Assembly: GCA_900642245.1 (NCBI GenBank)
Contig: CAAAJI010000018.1
Span: 127,588-191,587 of the forward strand
Length of the DNA stretch: 64,000 bases
Direction: 5' to 3'
DNA from: Fragilaria radians
Taxonomy: Eukaryota > Bacillariophyta > Fragilariophyceae > Fragilariales > Fragilariaceae
Of the stretch, positions 21,854 to 33,926 are shown in pieces. Position numbers and translations under genes: made by a program. How positions within the stretch are numbered: the stretch's first letter is position 1; each line of letters starts with the position of its first letter. The notes under the pieces were generated by a model that saw only the letters and a list, made by a program, of their open reading frames with translations, searched no databases and had not been told where the DNA came from.

Positions 21854-24171
21854 ATTCTTTCATTCTCTCTCTCAATACATCCAGAATTGTTCTATTGCCA
21901 AAGCGGTTTGGGTTCGATTCGACAAAAAGTCATATTCAAATATAAGGTTATTCCGATTTGAAAATTTAGTATAGTCTTCCATAATGCAAGAAAAGATCAT
22001 AAATAATGAAAAGGTTATTAAAAGATGAGCCTGTTATTCAATAGAAGTAAATTTCCTTTCAGGCGAAAAGGCTAGGAACATGTACAATTCAGTCAGATGA
22101 ACTGAGAGGCGCTGTGGTTTGCAGATATATTGAAACCTTTAAAATAGGTATTTACTTTTTCCATATCATAGACATGACATTTTGAGAAAACATCAGGTAA
22201 AGCCTTGCCTGTCACATATAAGCGTTTTACGTGTACTTAAGGGCAGTTACATTCAAGATGATGTGATAACACTCCAAATTTAACCCAACGTAGTGATAAG
22301 GGCAAAACCTTCCCTTTATCAAATCAAATCAGTAATGCTTTGAATCTAGAATGGATTATGGTTGTAACAATAAGTGAAGATTATTGAAATCAGAAGCACA
22401 AATTATGGTCCTCTTCTGTTTGGTTGTTGACGTCAATTTAAAGGAGTAGTCCTATGCTAGGACTCCAATGTCTAATAAGCTTGCAATTTCATTTAAGAAA
22501 TGCTGTGTCACTAACTTGGGAATAGTGCTCGGACATGCATGGATTTCCCTCAATTCATTGTAGAATGCAATGTTTCATTTTGAACTGCCCTAGTGCTCTG
22601 GTGTTCATAGCTTTGGTGTGCTTTCAATCATTCCCTTTCTTTAAGCTTTGAAATATTCCTTCTTTGCGAATAATCAATTCCATATTAAAGAAGCTATATC
22701 TTTGCTACGCTGAATCCACAAGCAAGGCTTGTTTTCAGTAAATCCAATGATCTTGGAACCATAAAAATCCTTTTAAACCCTCACTAACAGTTTTTTTAGA
22801 CCGTACATTGCCTTTATTACTACTCAGCCATTGTTTGAACTTGAACTGATAGCAGGAATATCTGCGCAGATAAATCTTATGCTGAGAGTAATCTTTAAGA
22901 CGACCTTGGAAAAGTGATGAAAGGATACTTTAGAGAAAACCTAATGAGTATGGAAAATTTTCCTTTCAATTGGGAAACAAAGAATAAACTGGAAATCAGT
23001 GTAAAAATGGATAACCAAGGAATCATTGGTTCGGATAAATTACCAAAGAGTTTCTATGGTGACAAATAGGAAGAATACCTTGTAGTCTTTGCTCTATTCT
23101 GCCCATCATGTTTGATGGCGTGTGAGCTAGGAAATGACAAGTCTCTAAAAATGACTTGCTATTATCTAATTCTTTAAATACAGTATCACGAAGGCCTATG
23201 TGCATGGTCCATAATTTTAGCAATTAGGAGTAAACGAAGGGGCTTTTTGATAAGTTCAATGGTTGCTTGTTGAAAATATTTCGGTTGTTGTCCGCATTTT
23301 TAAGGAGACAGTTCTGAGTGGCTTGAATCCATGCATATCGATTCTGTAGATCATCAATTTGCATGTTTAAAATAAATTTCAATTTCATAATTTTTCTCAA
23401 TTAAATTGTAAATATTCTTGACCTTGAAGGAGCACTAGAAAGTACCTGCATAGAGATGTCTTTATGTTGTAGAGTTTCCATCATCTAAAGTGTGTGACTT
23501 CTTGTTTGCTGATTTTACCTATGTCACCAATGCCATCATAACCAAGCACAACAATTGCAAGTGAAAGTACTAAGGTATTTCGCGAAACAAACGCTGTGGT
23601 TATTTAGTGTTTCATTGCAAAATAAGCGGTGATTGAGCAACTAATGCTTTCCAGCATAGCAATTCCTTTAACAGTTAGCTTACCTGACCAATGCAATTGA
23701 CTTAGTAATAATACCCTTCAAGAATTGTCAATCAACCTCTTTCTAGAATATCAGAATATTTTTTCTTCAACACTAATGAAAATGTAAAGCCTTAAATGTG
23801 TTTCGTACTGTGACAATATGATCCCATACGGTATCAACACATCCTATTTCCATGAGGTGCGTCACAAATCGTCAAGTCCATGAGTCCAGTTCTGAAAAGA
23901 TTTGACAGGAAAGCATGTCAGCTCCGTAAAAACCTACACAGTATGAAGAACTCTTCTCCGTAAAGATCTACAGAGAAGATAGAAGCTGCACGGTCGTAGT
24001 ACCCATATATCGTGTCCTCAAAAAACTACGTGATTACGAATTACAACAATACATTGCTTTCCCACAGATCGATTGTCGAAAACATATATAAACCTATCCA
24101 TCCAATTGCCAAGGGCCGCTTGTGATCAGGAGGAAGTTGAACGAGACATCCCAGAAATACAATCGCCAGAA
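21854..24171. other. Gene-free stretch of about 2.3 kb
   Basis: No supportable gene on either strand. A good 3' splice acceptor (TTTCCCACAG, ending 24067) precedes the membrane-protein gene, and the frame is open from 24034, so an upstream exon may exist in this interval. I could not identify one. Confidence 0.45.
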
Positions 24172-25149
24172 ATGTTATCTGACATTCACGACGATCTAAG
24201 TGACGATGAGTCTGATGAAATGGATACCTTAGCCTTGAAAATGACGTTCCGTGATGATGTCATTAAAAAAATGTGTCAGGGGAAACCCAGTGCTTTTCAA
24301 GAGTTACTTCTTAGACACGAATCCCTCCTGAGAGAAGAAATTATCAAGTTTCATGAACAAGAACGAGCTGCTGAAGAGTCGAAGATGAATGAAATTTCAG
24401 AGAAGCAATTGTCTCTTGGGAGCGTTGGGTACTTCATCAGATTCGAATCTCGGTATTCACTGTATGGATACTTGGCTGTAATCTTTTATTGTATTACTCA
24501 TCTAACTATGTATCAGATAGTTGAATCCTTGATCCTCGAACAAACACGTGGATTCACAGTCAAACAGGAGATTTCATTTTACTTGTGGTTGATTGTGATT
24601 TCCATACTTGTCCTTCGTGTTACGGGTGGTCTTTGGGAGTGGGTTAGTCCAGACCGAAGCACAGCCGTCATGGCTGAATTGAAAAATCGGAAAAATCATT
24701 GTCAGGATTGGGACACCAAAATTCAGTTTTGGTTCCGAAAAAGACGTGTCATTCGAATTCTCTTGAATTACGTTGCATTCTACGTTTGCCTTGTTGGTAT
24801 GGTATTTTTTCAACACCATTTTTATGCGACTATATTTCATGACAGGTCATGGATCTACGAAAACTTACCCAGTCGTCAGCACGAAATAGATACATCCATA
24901 AGCAGAGCTTTACGGGGAAATGTCACGGAAGTATGCACAGAACAAACCAATGAGGAGTGTTCATTATTGGAGGAAATCGCTAAGCAAGATGATGCATTCT
25001 TTTTCCGACAAGTAACTTTGGCTTCCTATCTCTACTTTAAAGGCTACGCTGAAATGTACCTCGTGTCACCATTCGGATTGCGATTGGTATCCTTACCAAT
25101 TTTGATCGTTGGAATCTTCCTCTTAGAAAAGCTTGGATTTGACTGGTAG
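24172..25149 (+). CDS. Four-helix membrane protein, paralogue A
   Basis: 325 residues from the ATG at 24172, chosen because it matches the start of the paralogue at 44380. An acidic N-terminus and an amphipathic helical segment (MCQGKPSAFQELLLRHESLL) precede four hydrophobic segments. Motifs shared with the paralogue are THLTMYQ(I/V), EQTRGFT, LR(V/I)TGGLW(E/D)W, HDRSWIYENLPSRQ and MYLVSPFG. Two short Cys-containing loops (VCTEQ.., ECSLLEE) lie in the long segment between helices 3 and 4. I do not recognise the family; no transporter, channel or enzyme motif is evident. An in-frame acceptor-like site at 24067 leaves a longer N-terminus possible. Confidence 0.75.
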   Translation: MLSDIHDDLSDDESDEMDTLALKMTFRDDVIKKMCQGKPSAFQELLLRHESLLREEIIKFHEQERAAEESKMNEISEKQLSLGSVGYFIRFESRYSLYGYLAVIFYCITHLTMYQIVESLILEQTRGFTVKQEISFYLWLIVISILVLRVTGGLWEWVSPDRSTAVMAELKNRKNHCQDWDTKIQFWFRKRRVIRILLNYVAFYVCLVGMVFFQHHFYATIFHDRSWIYENLPSRQHEIDTSISRALRGNVTEVCTEQTNEECSLLEEIAKQDDAFFFRQVTLASYLYFKGYAEMYLVSPFGLRLVSLPILIVGIFLLEKLGFDW

Positions 25150-27439
25150 CACAAACTCATTCCCGTTCATATTTCTTCGAATAAATTACTATATTTGACC
25201 TGAAATAGGTCACAATTGAAATGAAAAAGGGTTAGAAAGATTTAGGAGGAACATTTTACGAAGCGATTAAAAAACTTGGGAAAATCAAACTATGAATATT
25301 TAATGTATAAAAAAAGATAAGCGTTATAAAAAAGCATTCTTCAACTAGCAGATTCATCTTAATCCAGTATTTAAGGGATTTAGGTGTTAATTTACGCATT
25401 CTTCAGTAAATAAATCAAGAAGATAAACAGTCACCATAGTTGCATTGATGGTCAAACCCTTACTAACACGATGATATGGCGTAAGCGCTCACTATCTTTC
25501 ACCTGCGATCGGAATTAACTATGTCAGAAAGCAAAATTTCTCCAAAGCGAATAACAGAATACATTGAATTATGCATCATGTTGTGATGTCTCCATATAGA
25601 GTGTTCTAAACAGTTGGCATCATGCCAACGTGGTTTTCAGATGCTTGCGGAATTTACTGTCTACAAGTAGAATGCGATGAAATGTTATGTTCTAATTTAG
25701 ATTATTTGCTCTGTAACTGAATGCTGTATTCAAATCTTGTAAGGAATAAAAGGAGAAAGTAATCAAATATAAATTGAATCATTGTAAGCTACCCATGCCT
25801 TGGTTGCGTCCTTATTCGCAAAAATTGAGGTATGAATTAAATTTAGATTATGAAGTATTCATAATTGTTTTCAGAATTTCAGTAGTTATTGAAAAACATA
25901 TGTTGTAACGGCAAAGTAGGAGCTATAAGAGAATGTTTTGTCTATTTGTTGGATATCCGCAGAATCATACCAATGATTTCTACAGCTTTCCTTACTTGAA
26001 GACAAACAGATAATCCAATCTAGGGATTTGGTTTTGCTAAAACGATGTTATGCAGACACTCTCACAAAGAAATTGAAAATATAAAAATGACATTGACAAG
26101 GAATGTTAACTTTCAGAATATCGTAATATCTTTCATGAGAAAAACAAAAGTTCAGGTAACATCCATGTATCGTCAATTGAAAAAGGTAAAGTTGTCATTT
26201 TTTTTATCGAAATGGTAGATTCAGGAAGGGATCTTATAGTTAATAGACCGAATATTGCATTGAATGTGATTGAGAAATTTAAGAGATAGAAACATTTGAG
26301 GAAGTAAACAAGCATCCAGGTATTGATAATATGACTTGATACGATGGAAATGAGCTCAAAAAGAGTTTTGGAGAAGAGATGCGAAAATTTATTATTCCTG
26401 AAGGTTGGATGTATACCAAAAGCGGTTATCATGGCAAGACTCAGTGTGACTAATGTTAACATTCAGTACCCATGTGTTAGAGGATTAGAGGTCAACATTT
26501 AATAAAATTATCAAGCAGCAAAGCTTAGTACATTGCAATATCGGAGGTATCCAAAGAATCTCGTTAGGGAGTAAAGTTAACTCGTCATTTGTGGTTTGAA
26601 TTATCAATAACCTTTGTGATTAGTATACACTAGACATGTAGATATGAGGAATCAATTTTTCAGAGCAAGTTGAGGATATCTTCATTGAATTTAATTCATT
26701 AAAAAATTGATAATGATGCAGATCTGATAGGAAGGTATTTCAGCAAGGATGCTGAAGACAACCCAGTACACAAATGTTTACAAAAGGTTGAAGATACATA
26801 GCGGATGAATATGAAGGGAAACAAGAGCATTTGAGTAGATCACTAGTCCTCTGTGTTTGAATATGTATTAGTAAAAATAAATGCTTCTACCATATGAACC
26901 TCTAGAATTCACCCAAGGTGAATAATGAGTGGCCTTTTGAGACTCCAACAAGAAGGTTCACTTCAAAACGTCCGAAAACTGAGCCAGAAGTCAAAATCGA
27001 GTTGGCATTTCCCAATGAAAAAAGGCAGAGATGACCACATGTCGAAGGGTTCTATTCCATCAAGCGATCATGTCTGCTAAGAACGTTCACCGTATTGTTT
27101 TGAATAAAAGAGGATCAGCCTTGAAAAGAGACAAGAGTTAGAACAGCTTTAGAGGATTTCAGAAACAATGTATTAAGCTATATCAAAAGTTGTTAATTTC
27201 ATAAATTGTGAGCCTATAATTGATTTTGCTAATATCTATCCTTGTGAACGTTCTCTAGGGATTCTCCGTACACCCTTAGGATATACGAAAGGTATTCTGA
27301 CCTGACCTTCAAATGGCTAGTGTGGCATAAAATAGTACCATTGAAGCAAAACCATGGTGGAAGTGAAGTACTATAGCACTAAAGAGCAAAAGGAAACCGG
27401 GTTATCAATATGATTGGAACACTGGCCCTTCATGACAAA
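25150..27439. other. Gene-poor stretch leading into the retroelement array
   Basis: No supportable gene. A 28-codon plus-strand piece near 26938-27025 (ETPTRRFTSKRPKTEPEVKI) reads like coding sequence but is closed by stops on both sides and was not recognised. A long minus-strand frame at 26133-26462 is hydrophobic low complexity and probably fortuitous. Confidence 0.4.
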
Positions 27440-28420
27440 ATTATTATGATTGCATCTGATAGCTGGAATCAAGATTTGCATTCAGCCATCAATGTATAGT
27501 GATTGCCCTCTCGTTTACATTTGGTTTGGTAAGCAGTGTCTTGGCAGATCTGTTTAGTGGATATGGATTATACATCTTGCAGGTTAATTGTCACAATACA
27601 AGAACTCACGATACCAATTGCTCAGTAGCAGAAAGAGCTTGATAATTTTTGCCTCCTTTCTTCAAGATTTTGTTGCCTTTGGCCCTAAAACCCTCTATGA
27701 GCTTGTGAACATATCAATTTGAGCTGCTGTCAGCTTTATCAAAAAGTAACCTCTTGTTGATCCAGCTGTCCTCACAAAATGGTGAAATCTTTGACGGCAG
27801 CACTTTTTTGTTCAATTTAGTCTTATCAAGACAAGATATCTCTTTATCAAGCAGATGCTTTGCCTAGAATATAGTCATTTGCGGGATCTTGGAAATACTG
27901 GTTGTTTACACAAGCTTTCCCAATATTGTGGTATTATATCTGTGTACTTTACCTTGTCTACTGAGGATCTCTGCTAATAATTCAGGTAATTTAGTCGATC
28001 TCGCCTAGTAACCGACATAAATGTAGTGATACATCGTTTTCTCCGCGGAGAATTCCTCTGCCAGTGAAACACTACGGAGAAAATATTCCACGGAAATGGA
28101 TGTCTGATTTGAATTTTTCTAAGACAAGCGCACATATCTTTTCTATTCGCTATTCCTCCATAATATTTCCTCTTGGTTCAGGATGCACGACCAAGTAAGT
28201 ATTGAACAATCCGTGATGGATGACACAAAAAATATATTTAGATTTATTTGCTGATAAGGCGAGAAGGAGTTGCTTATGGAATAGTTTGAAAGTACGCTTG
28301 TAATTTAATGTGTACAAATTTTGAATCTTTTTTGTCAGCTACTTTAAGGCTAGTCAAAATTCAAGAAACAACAAATATTTTATAGCTTGCCAGCAGTTCA
28401 AGGCTAATTCATTTTCAGAA
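27440..28420 (-). mobile_element. copia internal stub 0 (5' leader and gag start, truncated)
   Basis: Immediately downstream (minus strand) of LTR 1. Bases 28104-28420 match 33610-33926 without visible mismatch. About 27440-28017 is a diverged copy of about 32940-33490. Bases 28018-28103 are specific to this copy and contain a perfect palindrome, TTCTCCGCGGAGAA. The homologous part ends near 27440, so this is the truncated 5' end of another element in the array. Confidence 0.6.
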
Positions 28421-29386
28421 TGTTACAATCACCTCTTAAGTATCGACTTATTGTGGGAGGTCTGTTGATACCATTTATAATATGCGAAACCATTGGTGAA
28501 GGCTGGAAACGACTCAGGGCTCTCACACGCTCTAGACGCGTGAGCCCTATTCAGAATACATTTAACTTCGATATTTCTCTCTGAATCAATATGACAGAGA
28601 AGTATTCTATTCAAGCAGAGTGATGAGGTATAAAATGATGTTGTTGAGTTACCATGTGATGCTCGCCGCCACCTTCTGACCATATTGTACAGATTTCAGT
28701 ACGCCAAATGTAAAGTAGTACAATAAGTTCAACTAAATAACAAAGCAGCGCGATCATGGATTTGCTATTTTCATAAAGGTATCGTCATATTCGAGATTAG
28801 AAGCGGATGATGTAAGACTGCTGATATATTCCAAGCGATAGATCTGCAACGTTTCCCTTTTGAAAAGGTTGATGTGGAAGGTTACAAATGAGAATCTCCT
28901 TAGCATTAGCATGTTCTGCGCACGTCCATCACCAGATCATCGAAATCATTCCATATAGTTATTGTAAACAAGCATCAGTAGTTATATTTTATTGAGAATA
29001 TATAAACGGAGAGACAGTATTCCACAAGTCGTTCAAGGTCATTGGGTTAGCAATATCAAATGAAATCTCAAAGAAAGTAGGAAGCTGGACTCTTTAAACC
29101 ACATAGAGTGGCAGTTTGTACGCTCAAGTAGAGAGATTGTATTCCACAAAATGTCATTCAAGGTCATTGAGTTAGTCATGTCATAGTACATATGAAATCT
29201 CAAAAGAAGCGGTAAACCGGACTGCTTCAATCAAATGAAGTGGGAGTTTGCACGGAAAGCTCCATTGGGTTCATGGACTCCCAAGAACATGTATGCATTA
29301 TTATCGAGATATCCCGATATCGCTATTGAAAGTTAACAAGTCAAAAATCTAAGTGGGCCCCGACATGATATGTTTTTTACGTAACA
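28421..29386 (-). mobile_element. LTR 1 of copia array
   Basis: Proposed limits from matching termini: on the minus strand the block starts TGTTACG and ends GTAACA. It lies just after a pol 3' end (YCPTDAMIADFMTKPL-like) and just before a leader/gag region, as expected for an LTR. Inside are two direct repeats of about 125 bp (about 29010-29135 and 29136-29265) with the word TTCAAGGTCATTG, which look like U3 enhancer repeats. A near-perfect hairpin lies around 28513-28546. A TATAAAA on the minus strand sits just outside, near 28380. The 84-residue open frame inside recurs only because the LTR is repeated. Confidence 0.6.
29010..29265 (-). promoter_or_regulatory. Two direct repeats in U3-like part of LTR 1
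   Basis: Two units of about 125 bp, each with TATTCCACAA, TTCAAGGTCATTG, GAAATCTCAAA and a tail like AGTTTG(T/C)ACG. Equivalent pairs occur in LTR 2 (about 34516-34771) and LTR 3 (about 38868-39122). Duplicated blocks upstream of the transcription start are common enhancers in LTR retroelements; the function here is inference. Confidence 0.45.
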
Positions 29387-29709
29387 TCACCAAGTTGCAT
29401 AGTAAACGTTGATATTACTCTTTTTACTACTATTAGCCTATTGTTATACAGTTTTGTGCTATAGGGTAAAAGGAATCCTTTGTGATCTCAGTATGAGTTT
29501 TTTTCGCCAAGCCAAAATTCCTATGAAGAATGCAGTATGGTATAACAGGTGCATTGTCTCAATTAAATTCATATTGCTTGGCGAAACGCCTGACATTTCT
29601 GACCTGACAATGGTTTGGTCATGAAATCAACAATCATTGCATCTGTGGGACAGTATTTGATTGACACTTCTCCTTGTTGATTAAGTCTGTGATAAAGAAA
29701 AATGTGATG

Positions 29710-30084
29710 TTAAAAATGTCGAGAATGCTTGCTAGAACTGGCCTTACCCTTAGTTTCAAGTTTCATAGAATTTTGATTATCTTGATAAAAAAGATTCTCT
29801 TTGATATTGTATCTTTGGTCTTCTAAGAATAACTTTGCCCACATAACTTTGAAGATAACACTGTCAACTGATACTATGGCTGCTAATGTTGAGCTTTGGG
29901 TATTCACTTTTTGTTTAGTTGAAGTTCTTTGACTCGCACCCTGACCCATTGTCAATATGCCACCCGTGTGATTCTTGAAATCATTGCGCATTGCAAATGA
30001 TGAGTTGATATGCCATTTTATAACGTAAGGACCAAAATTAATGCACCTTTTTGTGTATGCTTGAGATAGTGTATCACTTTTCAA
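29710..30084 (-). pseudogene. copia RNase H fragment
   Basis: A 124-residue open piece with the copia RNase H pattern: YVIKWHINSSFAMRNDF, then SHTGG-like NHTGGILTMGQG, STKQKVNTQSSTLAA, and VMWAKLFLE...YQDNQNSM. In the active family this domain removes the RNA strand during reverse transcription. Here TQSST-L-A-A replaces the usual TRSSTEAE, so the catalytic Glu is lost, in agreement with a dead copy. Confidence 0.7.
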
Positions 30085-31839
30085 AGTTTATCCCCATCAT
30101 CTTCATTTCGTAATCTCGCTCATGAAAAAATACAATGGCTGGTTGTATGTCACACCTTGCTCATTTCCTTCAGAATAGTGCTTTGGCAACAAAAGTATGA
30201 AGCACTTGTGCTTTTATGTTGTTAAGTGGTCTGGCAGCTGAATTTAATTTGAATAAATTCTCACCCCATAGGCAATGTATTGAGTTGTTTGGTAGCTGTT
30301 CCGGAAATTCATTTATCATTCCCTTAATATATTCTGTCATGTTGACTTTCACCAATCTTGGTGTTGACTAATCTAGTTACATTGTTAGATGCTCATCTAT
30401 TTTCCTTCTTGTAGCTTTTGCTGGTATTTTCTCTGGATTGCCATAAATTGATTGTGGTCACTCATAAGCTTATCATTCACATTTGAATCCTTATGGCTCG
30501 ATTTGACATCATCAACATGCCAAGCCACGGTGTACTTTGTGCCACTAACACTGCGATATTGTAATCATTAACTTTAAACTCAAATTGTTTTAAGTCTTTT
30601 CTAAATTTCTTGTAAAATACTAGTGCTGATTGAATGATAAAAAAGCCATATAAGGCTTTCAGTATTGAGTATAAAGTATCTTATTCTTCCCTTTGTAAAC
30701 AGCGTAATTGTGATAGCAATCAGGATTCAAATTAACTAGCATGTCAACCAAAATTCTGCGAATTTCCATAATGACCTGATCTTTCCTAAAGTCTAGATCT
30801 GTTTGCACAAATGCACTGGGAACATCAACGGTCATAATATCCCTTGATTCTTCTGCATTACAAGTATCAGCAAGAAGAATTGATTCGGTGGCAGCTGTAG
30901 GACTTGTTGCGCCGTCTTGATTTGCATAATGATGCTACGTAGTGCCACGGACACAAGTGCTGTCTTTAATTCTAATATTCTTCTTTTCAACTAGAAAGAT
31001 AAGACTTTCTAATATACGTCTCTTCTCAAGTGCACTTAGCGTTGATGCGTCAACGGGTTTAAACACCTTCCTTTGTGGAGGTGTTTCATTTCTCCAAGAG
31101 CAGCATCCCATCCTTTCATTCCAAACTTTTGTCTTTGTTGCCTTCTTCTTACGTAATTTTATTACGATCATGCACTCCTGCAATGGAAGAAGTATCATGA
31201 AGGACAATCCCAGACTAGGTGGTTATTTTCAAACCTGCAGGCAAATCATCTCTGTCAACCGCTGCATGAACTAAGTCAATGACATTTTGAGTCACAGGTT
31301 GAGGGGGGAAACTTTGGTAAGTTATCATAGTGCCAGTCCAAAGATACAGCAATTCATGACCACGACATTTACTACGAAGGTGTCAATAGTAGATGCAATC
31401 TAAAGTACGCGGATGTTTGAGTGTGTGTGAAAGGATTGGCTCTGTGTGAACTTGGACGTAAGTTTCAAATGGATTAGCACAATGCTTGGAATAATCCGAA
31501 TTCTCCTGATGAATAATCATACATTGGCTGAAATGGGGAGACATCCCATTGGTAGGAGAAAAGAAACTTAATTTCTTGGTACTCTCCATTGCAAAACTTT
31601 AGCTTGACTGCAGGTAATTTCATAAATGGAAATTGATGGAATATGGCTCTAAGCTTTTTTGAATGACCCCAATAGTTCGTTCAATCTCAAGAACGTGTTC
31701 TTATGCATTCAGGTAATTCATGTTAACGTCGCATGCATATTGTAATGTATTCATTAATGATTGGTGCTCGTTAACACAACGGATACACTTGATAGTAAAT
31801 CCAGTCAAATTATATAGACGAAAAGCATTGTCTAGCGCA

Positions 31840-32349
31840 TTAAGCTTTGCTGAATTGATTGGGAACCCACTCAGTTGTCTGATACATGATTTTTCGAGAT
31901 ATTGTAGTCAAAAAGGATATACCGTTGTTTCTAATGGTCTCCATGCATAGACTTGTTTCGTGTTGAGCTTCAAGTAGTTCACGGGGAATCTGATTGTAGT
32001 CTGACACAGCATGAAGTGGTGTTTTTCTGCTAGTTTTATCCTTTAGGCTACCAATACCTGGATCAAAGATATTCTCTGCCAACTTGATATCATCCAGAGT
32101 AATAGGATTATTCTTAATTAATTTTTTTGAATAATTGCTCTGAAATCTTTCAAGGATGCATGCCAAGATTATGGTAACGCTCCCTAGCTTTCTTGTCTTG
32201 TTGAAACTGATGATCTGTGCAGACTTTCGTAGTCTCCTATATTGTGTTGATAAATTGATAATTATCCTGTTTCTTGTTGAAAGGCTGGTATGCATCATGT
32301 CCAAATGGTGGCGTCTGAAATGGAATTGATTGTGAAGGTGATACTTCAA
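31840..32349 (-). pseudogene. copia pre-integrase/integrase N-part fragment
   Basis: Open 169-residue piece whose second half is the copia pre-integrase region (ITLDDIKLAENIFDPGIG, SLKDKTSRKTPLHAVSDY, IPRELLEAQHE, FLTTISRKIMYQTTEW). It is paralleled by 37216-37680 in internal region 2, and a shorter copy occurs near 40830-41090 in internal region 3. Confidence 0.65.
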
Positions 32350-33926
32350 CCCAAAAAGATGTGCGTCTTGTTCTCATAAATAATTCGATGAATTTTCTTC
32401 ATACTCAAAGTGCTGGTGAGTCATTTCTTATTGAAATAAGAATTCCAGCATGTTTGGTATCAGCAACTAAATTGCATTTGAAGGTCCTCCATTTGTTAAT
32501 AGCTCCAAAGCTTTATTGGATCTTTGAATCTTGTAGATTGCTGAATATACACACTCTGTAGATTGATCTTCTAACTCTTTCTTCCTTTTCAGAAAAATGA
32601 GTAAGCTGTGCATGATAACCTTGCCATCAATTGGAATCGTCTGGTGATTGCTGTTAATGCTGTTCTGACGTATAGTGTGTCCTCTACAATCGAGCTAGGT
32701 ATTGCCAAGGAACCCACGTCCACGTGCTTGTCCACTCCTGATTCAATGTTATTTCGAATAAAATTGTTGAAATTACTACAACTGTGACCATTTCTGGTAC
32801 TTAATTATGCAACAGGACTGGATATACAATGTTTTGAGTTAATTATGGTAAGCTGCTTTAGAAAGCATTCCTTTACTTGCTTATCGAGAATATGAATGGA
32901 CTTTCTAAAATCTATTTGCGTGAGAAAATTACTGTGATTGCATTTAATAGATAATTTGCCATAGCGTTGGTATCAAGACTTGCGTTCAGCAATCACTTGC
33001 CCTCTCATTTTCACTTTCAATACATCAACTGGACCTTGACATAGGAGCATGAAGATCATCAATTGCTTTTCACTTAGATGACTGGCCTTTTCTAGCCCCC
33101 AATCAAAATCAGCCTTTGATTGCTGATATGACCAGATATGGCCACAACTTGTTGTTCTCTGATTGTCAATCAATGTCTTTTCTCAGTAGAGCTCACAAGC
33201 TACTTGCATGAATGTACTCAAGGTAGCATGTCTGTGCCTTCTTGTGCCTGGTAGATCTGTTTAATGGAGATGGATGATACAACCTGCAAAGCCAAGTTGG
33301 TTGCCCCAATATAAGAACTTGCAACAACCATAGCTCAGTAGCCGAAAGGGCTTGATAATTTTTTGTTGTGTTTGGCCCTCTCGCCTTCTATTTTGAGCTT
33401 GTGACCATTTCAATTCAAGCTGCTGTCAGCTTTATCACAAAGTAACATCTAATTCAGGTAATTTAGTCGATCGCCTAGTAACCAGGGCAGGGCATAAATG
33501 ATTTAAAGATTGGCTATAATTTTCAGTTATGCTGTTACGATTGTTAAATCTGATCTCTTTTTCATTTGCGTTCTCAATAGCTTTTTTTCGACTCCAGTCA
33601 GTGGGATGGCTGATTTGAATTTTTCTAAGACAAGCGCACATATCTTTTCTATTCGCTATTCCTCCATAATATTTCCTCTTGGTTCAGGATGCACGACCAA
33701 GTAAGTATTGAACAATCCGTGATGGATGACACAAAAAATATATTTAGATTTATTTGCTGATAAGGCGAGAAGGAGTTGCTTATGGAATAGTTTGAAAGTA
33801 CGCTTGTAATTTAATGTGTACAAATTTTGAATCTTTTTTGTCAGCTACTTTAAGGCTAGTCAAAATTCAAGAAACAACAAATATTTTATAGCTTGCCAGC
33901 AGTTCAAGGCTAATTCATTTTCAGAA

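Larger units (their letters stand above)
29387..33926 (-). mobile_element. copia internal region 1 (decayed gag-pol)
   Basis: Order on the minus strand: leader and gag (about 33926-32940, with pieces such as LLCQGPVDVLKVKMRG), post-knuckle region (about 32900-32400), pre-integrase (32349-31840, LAENIFDPGIGSLKDKTSRK), integrase C-part (about 31589-30935, NGMSPHFSQ, GCCSWRNETPP), reverse transcriptase (about 30930-30130), RNase H (30084-29710) and the pol end near 29570. Every domain carries stops or frameshifts, so it cannot encode a polyprotein. The CoDi-like copia assignment rests on the domain order and phrases such as MTMGQGASQ and FMTKPL, from family knowledge. Confidence 0.75.

Noticed and set aside
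24073..24171. 33-residue N-terminal extension of membrane paralogue A
   Set aside because: It opens at a TTG; the ATG at 24172 fits the start of paralogue B better. A spliced upstream exon remains possible.
26133..26462. 109-residue hydrophobic minus-strand frame
   Set aside because: Low-complexity composition in AT-rich DNA, no domain, no neighbours; probably fortuitous.
28429..28683. 84-residue minus-strand frame identical at 33935-34189, with a shorter version at 38280-38465
   Set aside because: It lies wholly inside the LTRs. Its repetition is explained by the repeat, not by coding constraint, and copy 3 has lost the start.
29045..29055. TCAAGGTCA word resembling an animal nuclear-receptor site
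   Set aside because: Nuclear receptors of that type are not expected in stramenopiles; I treat it only as part of a U3 direct repeat.
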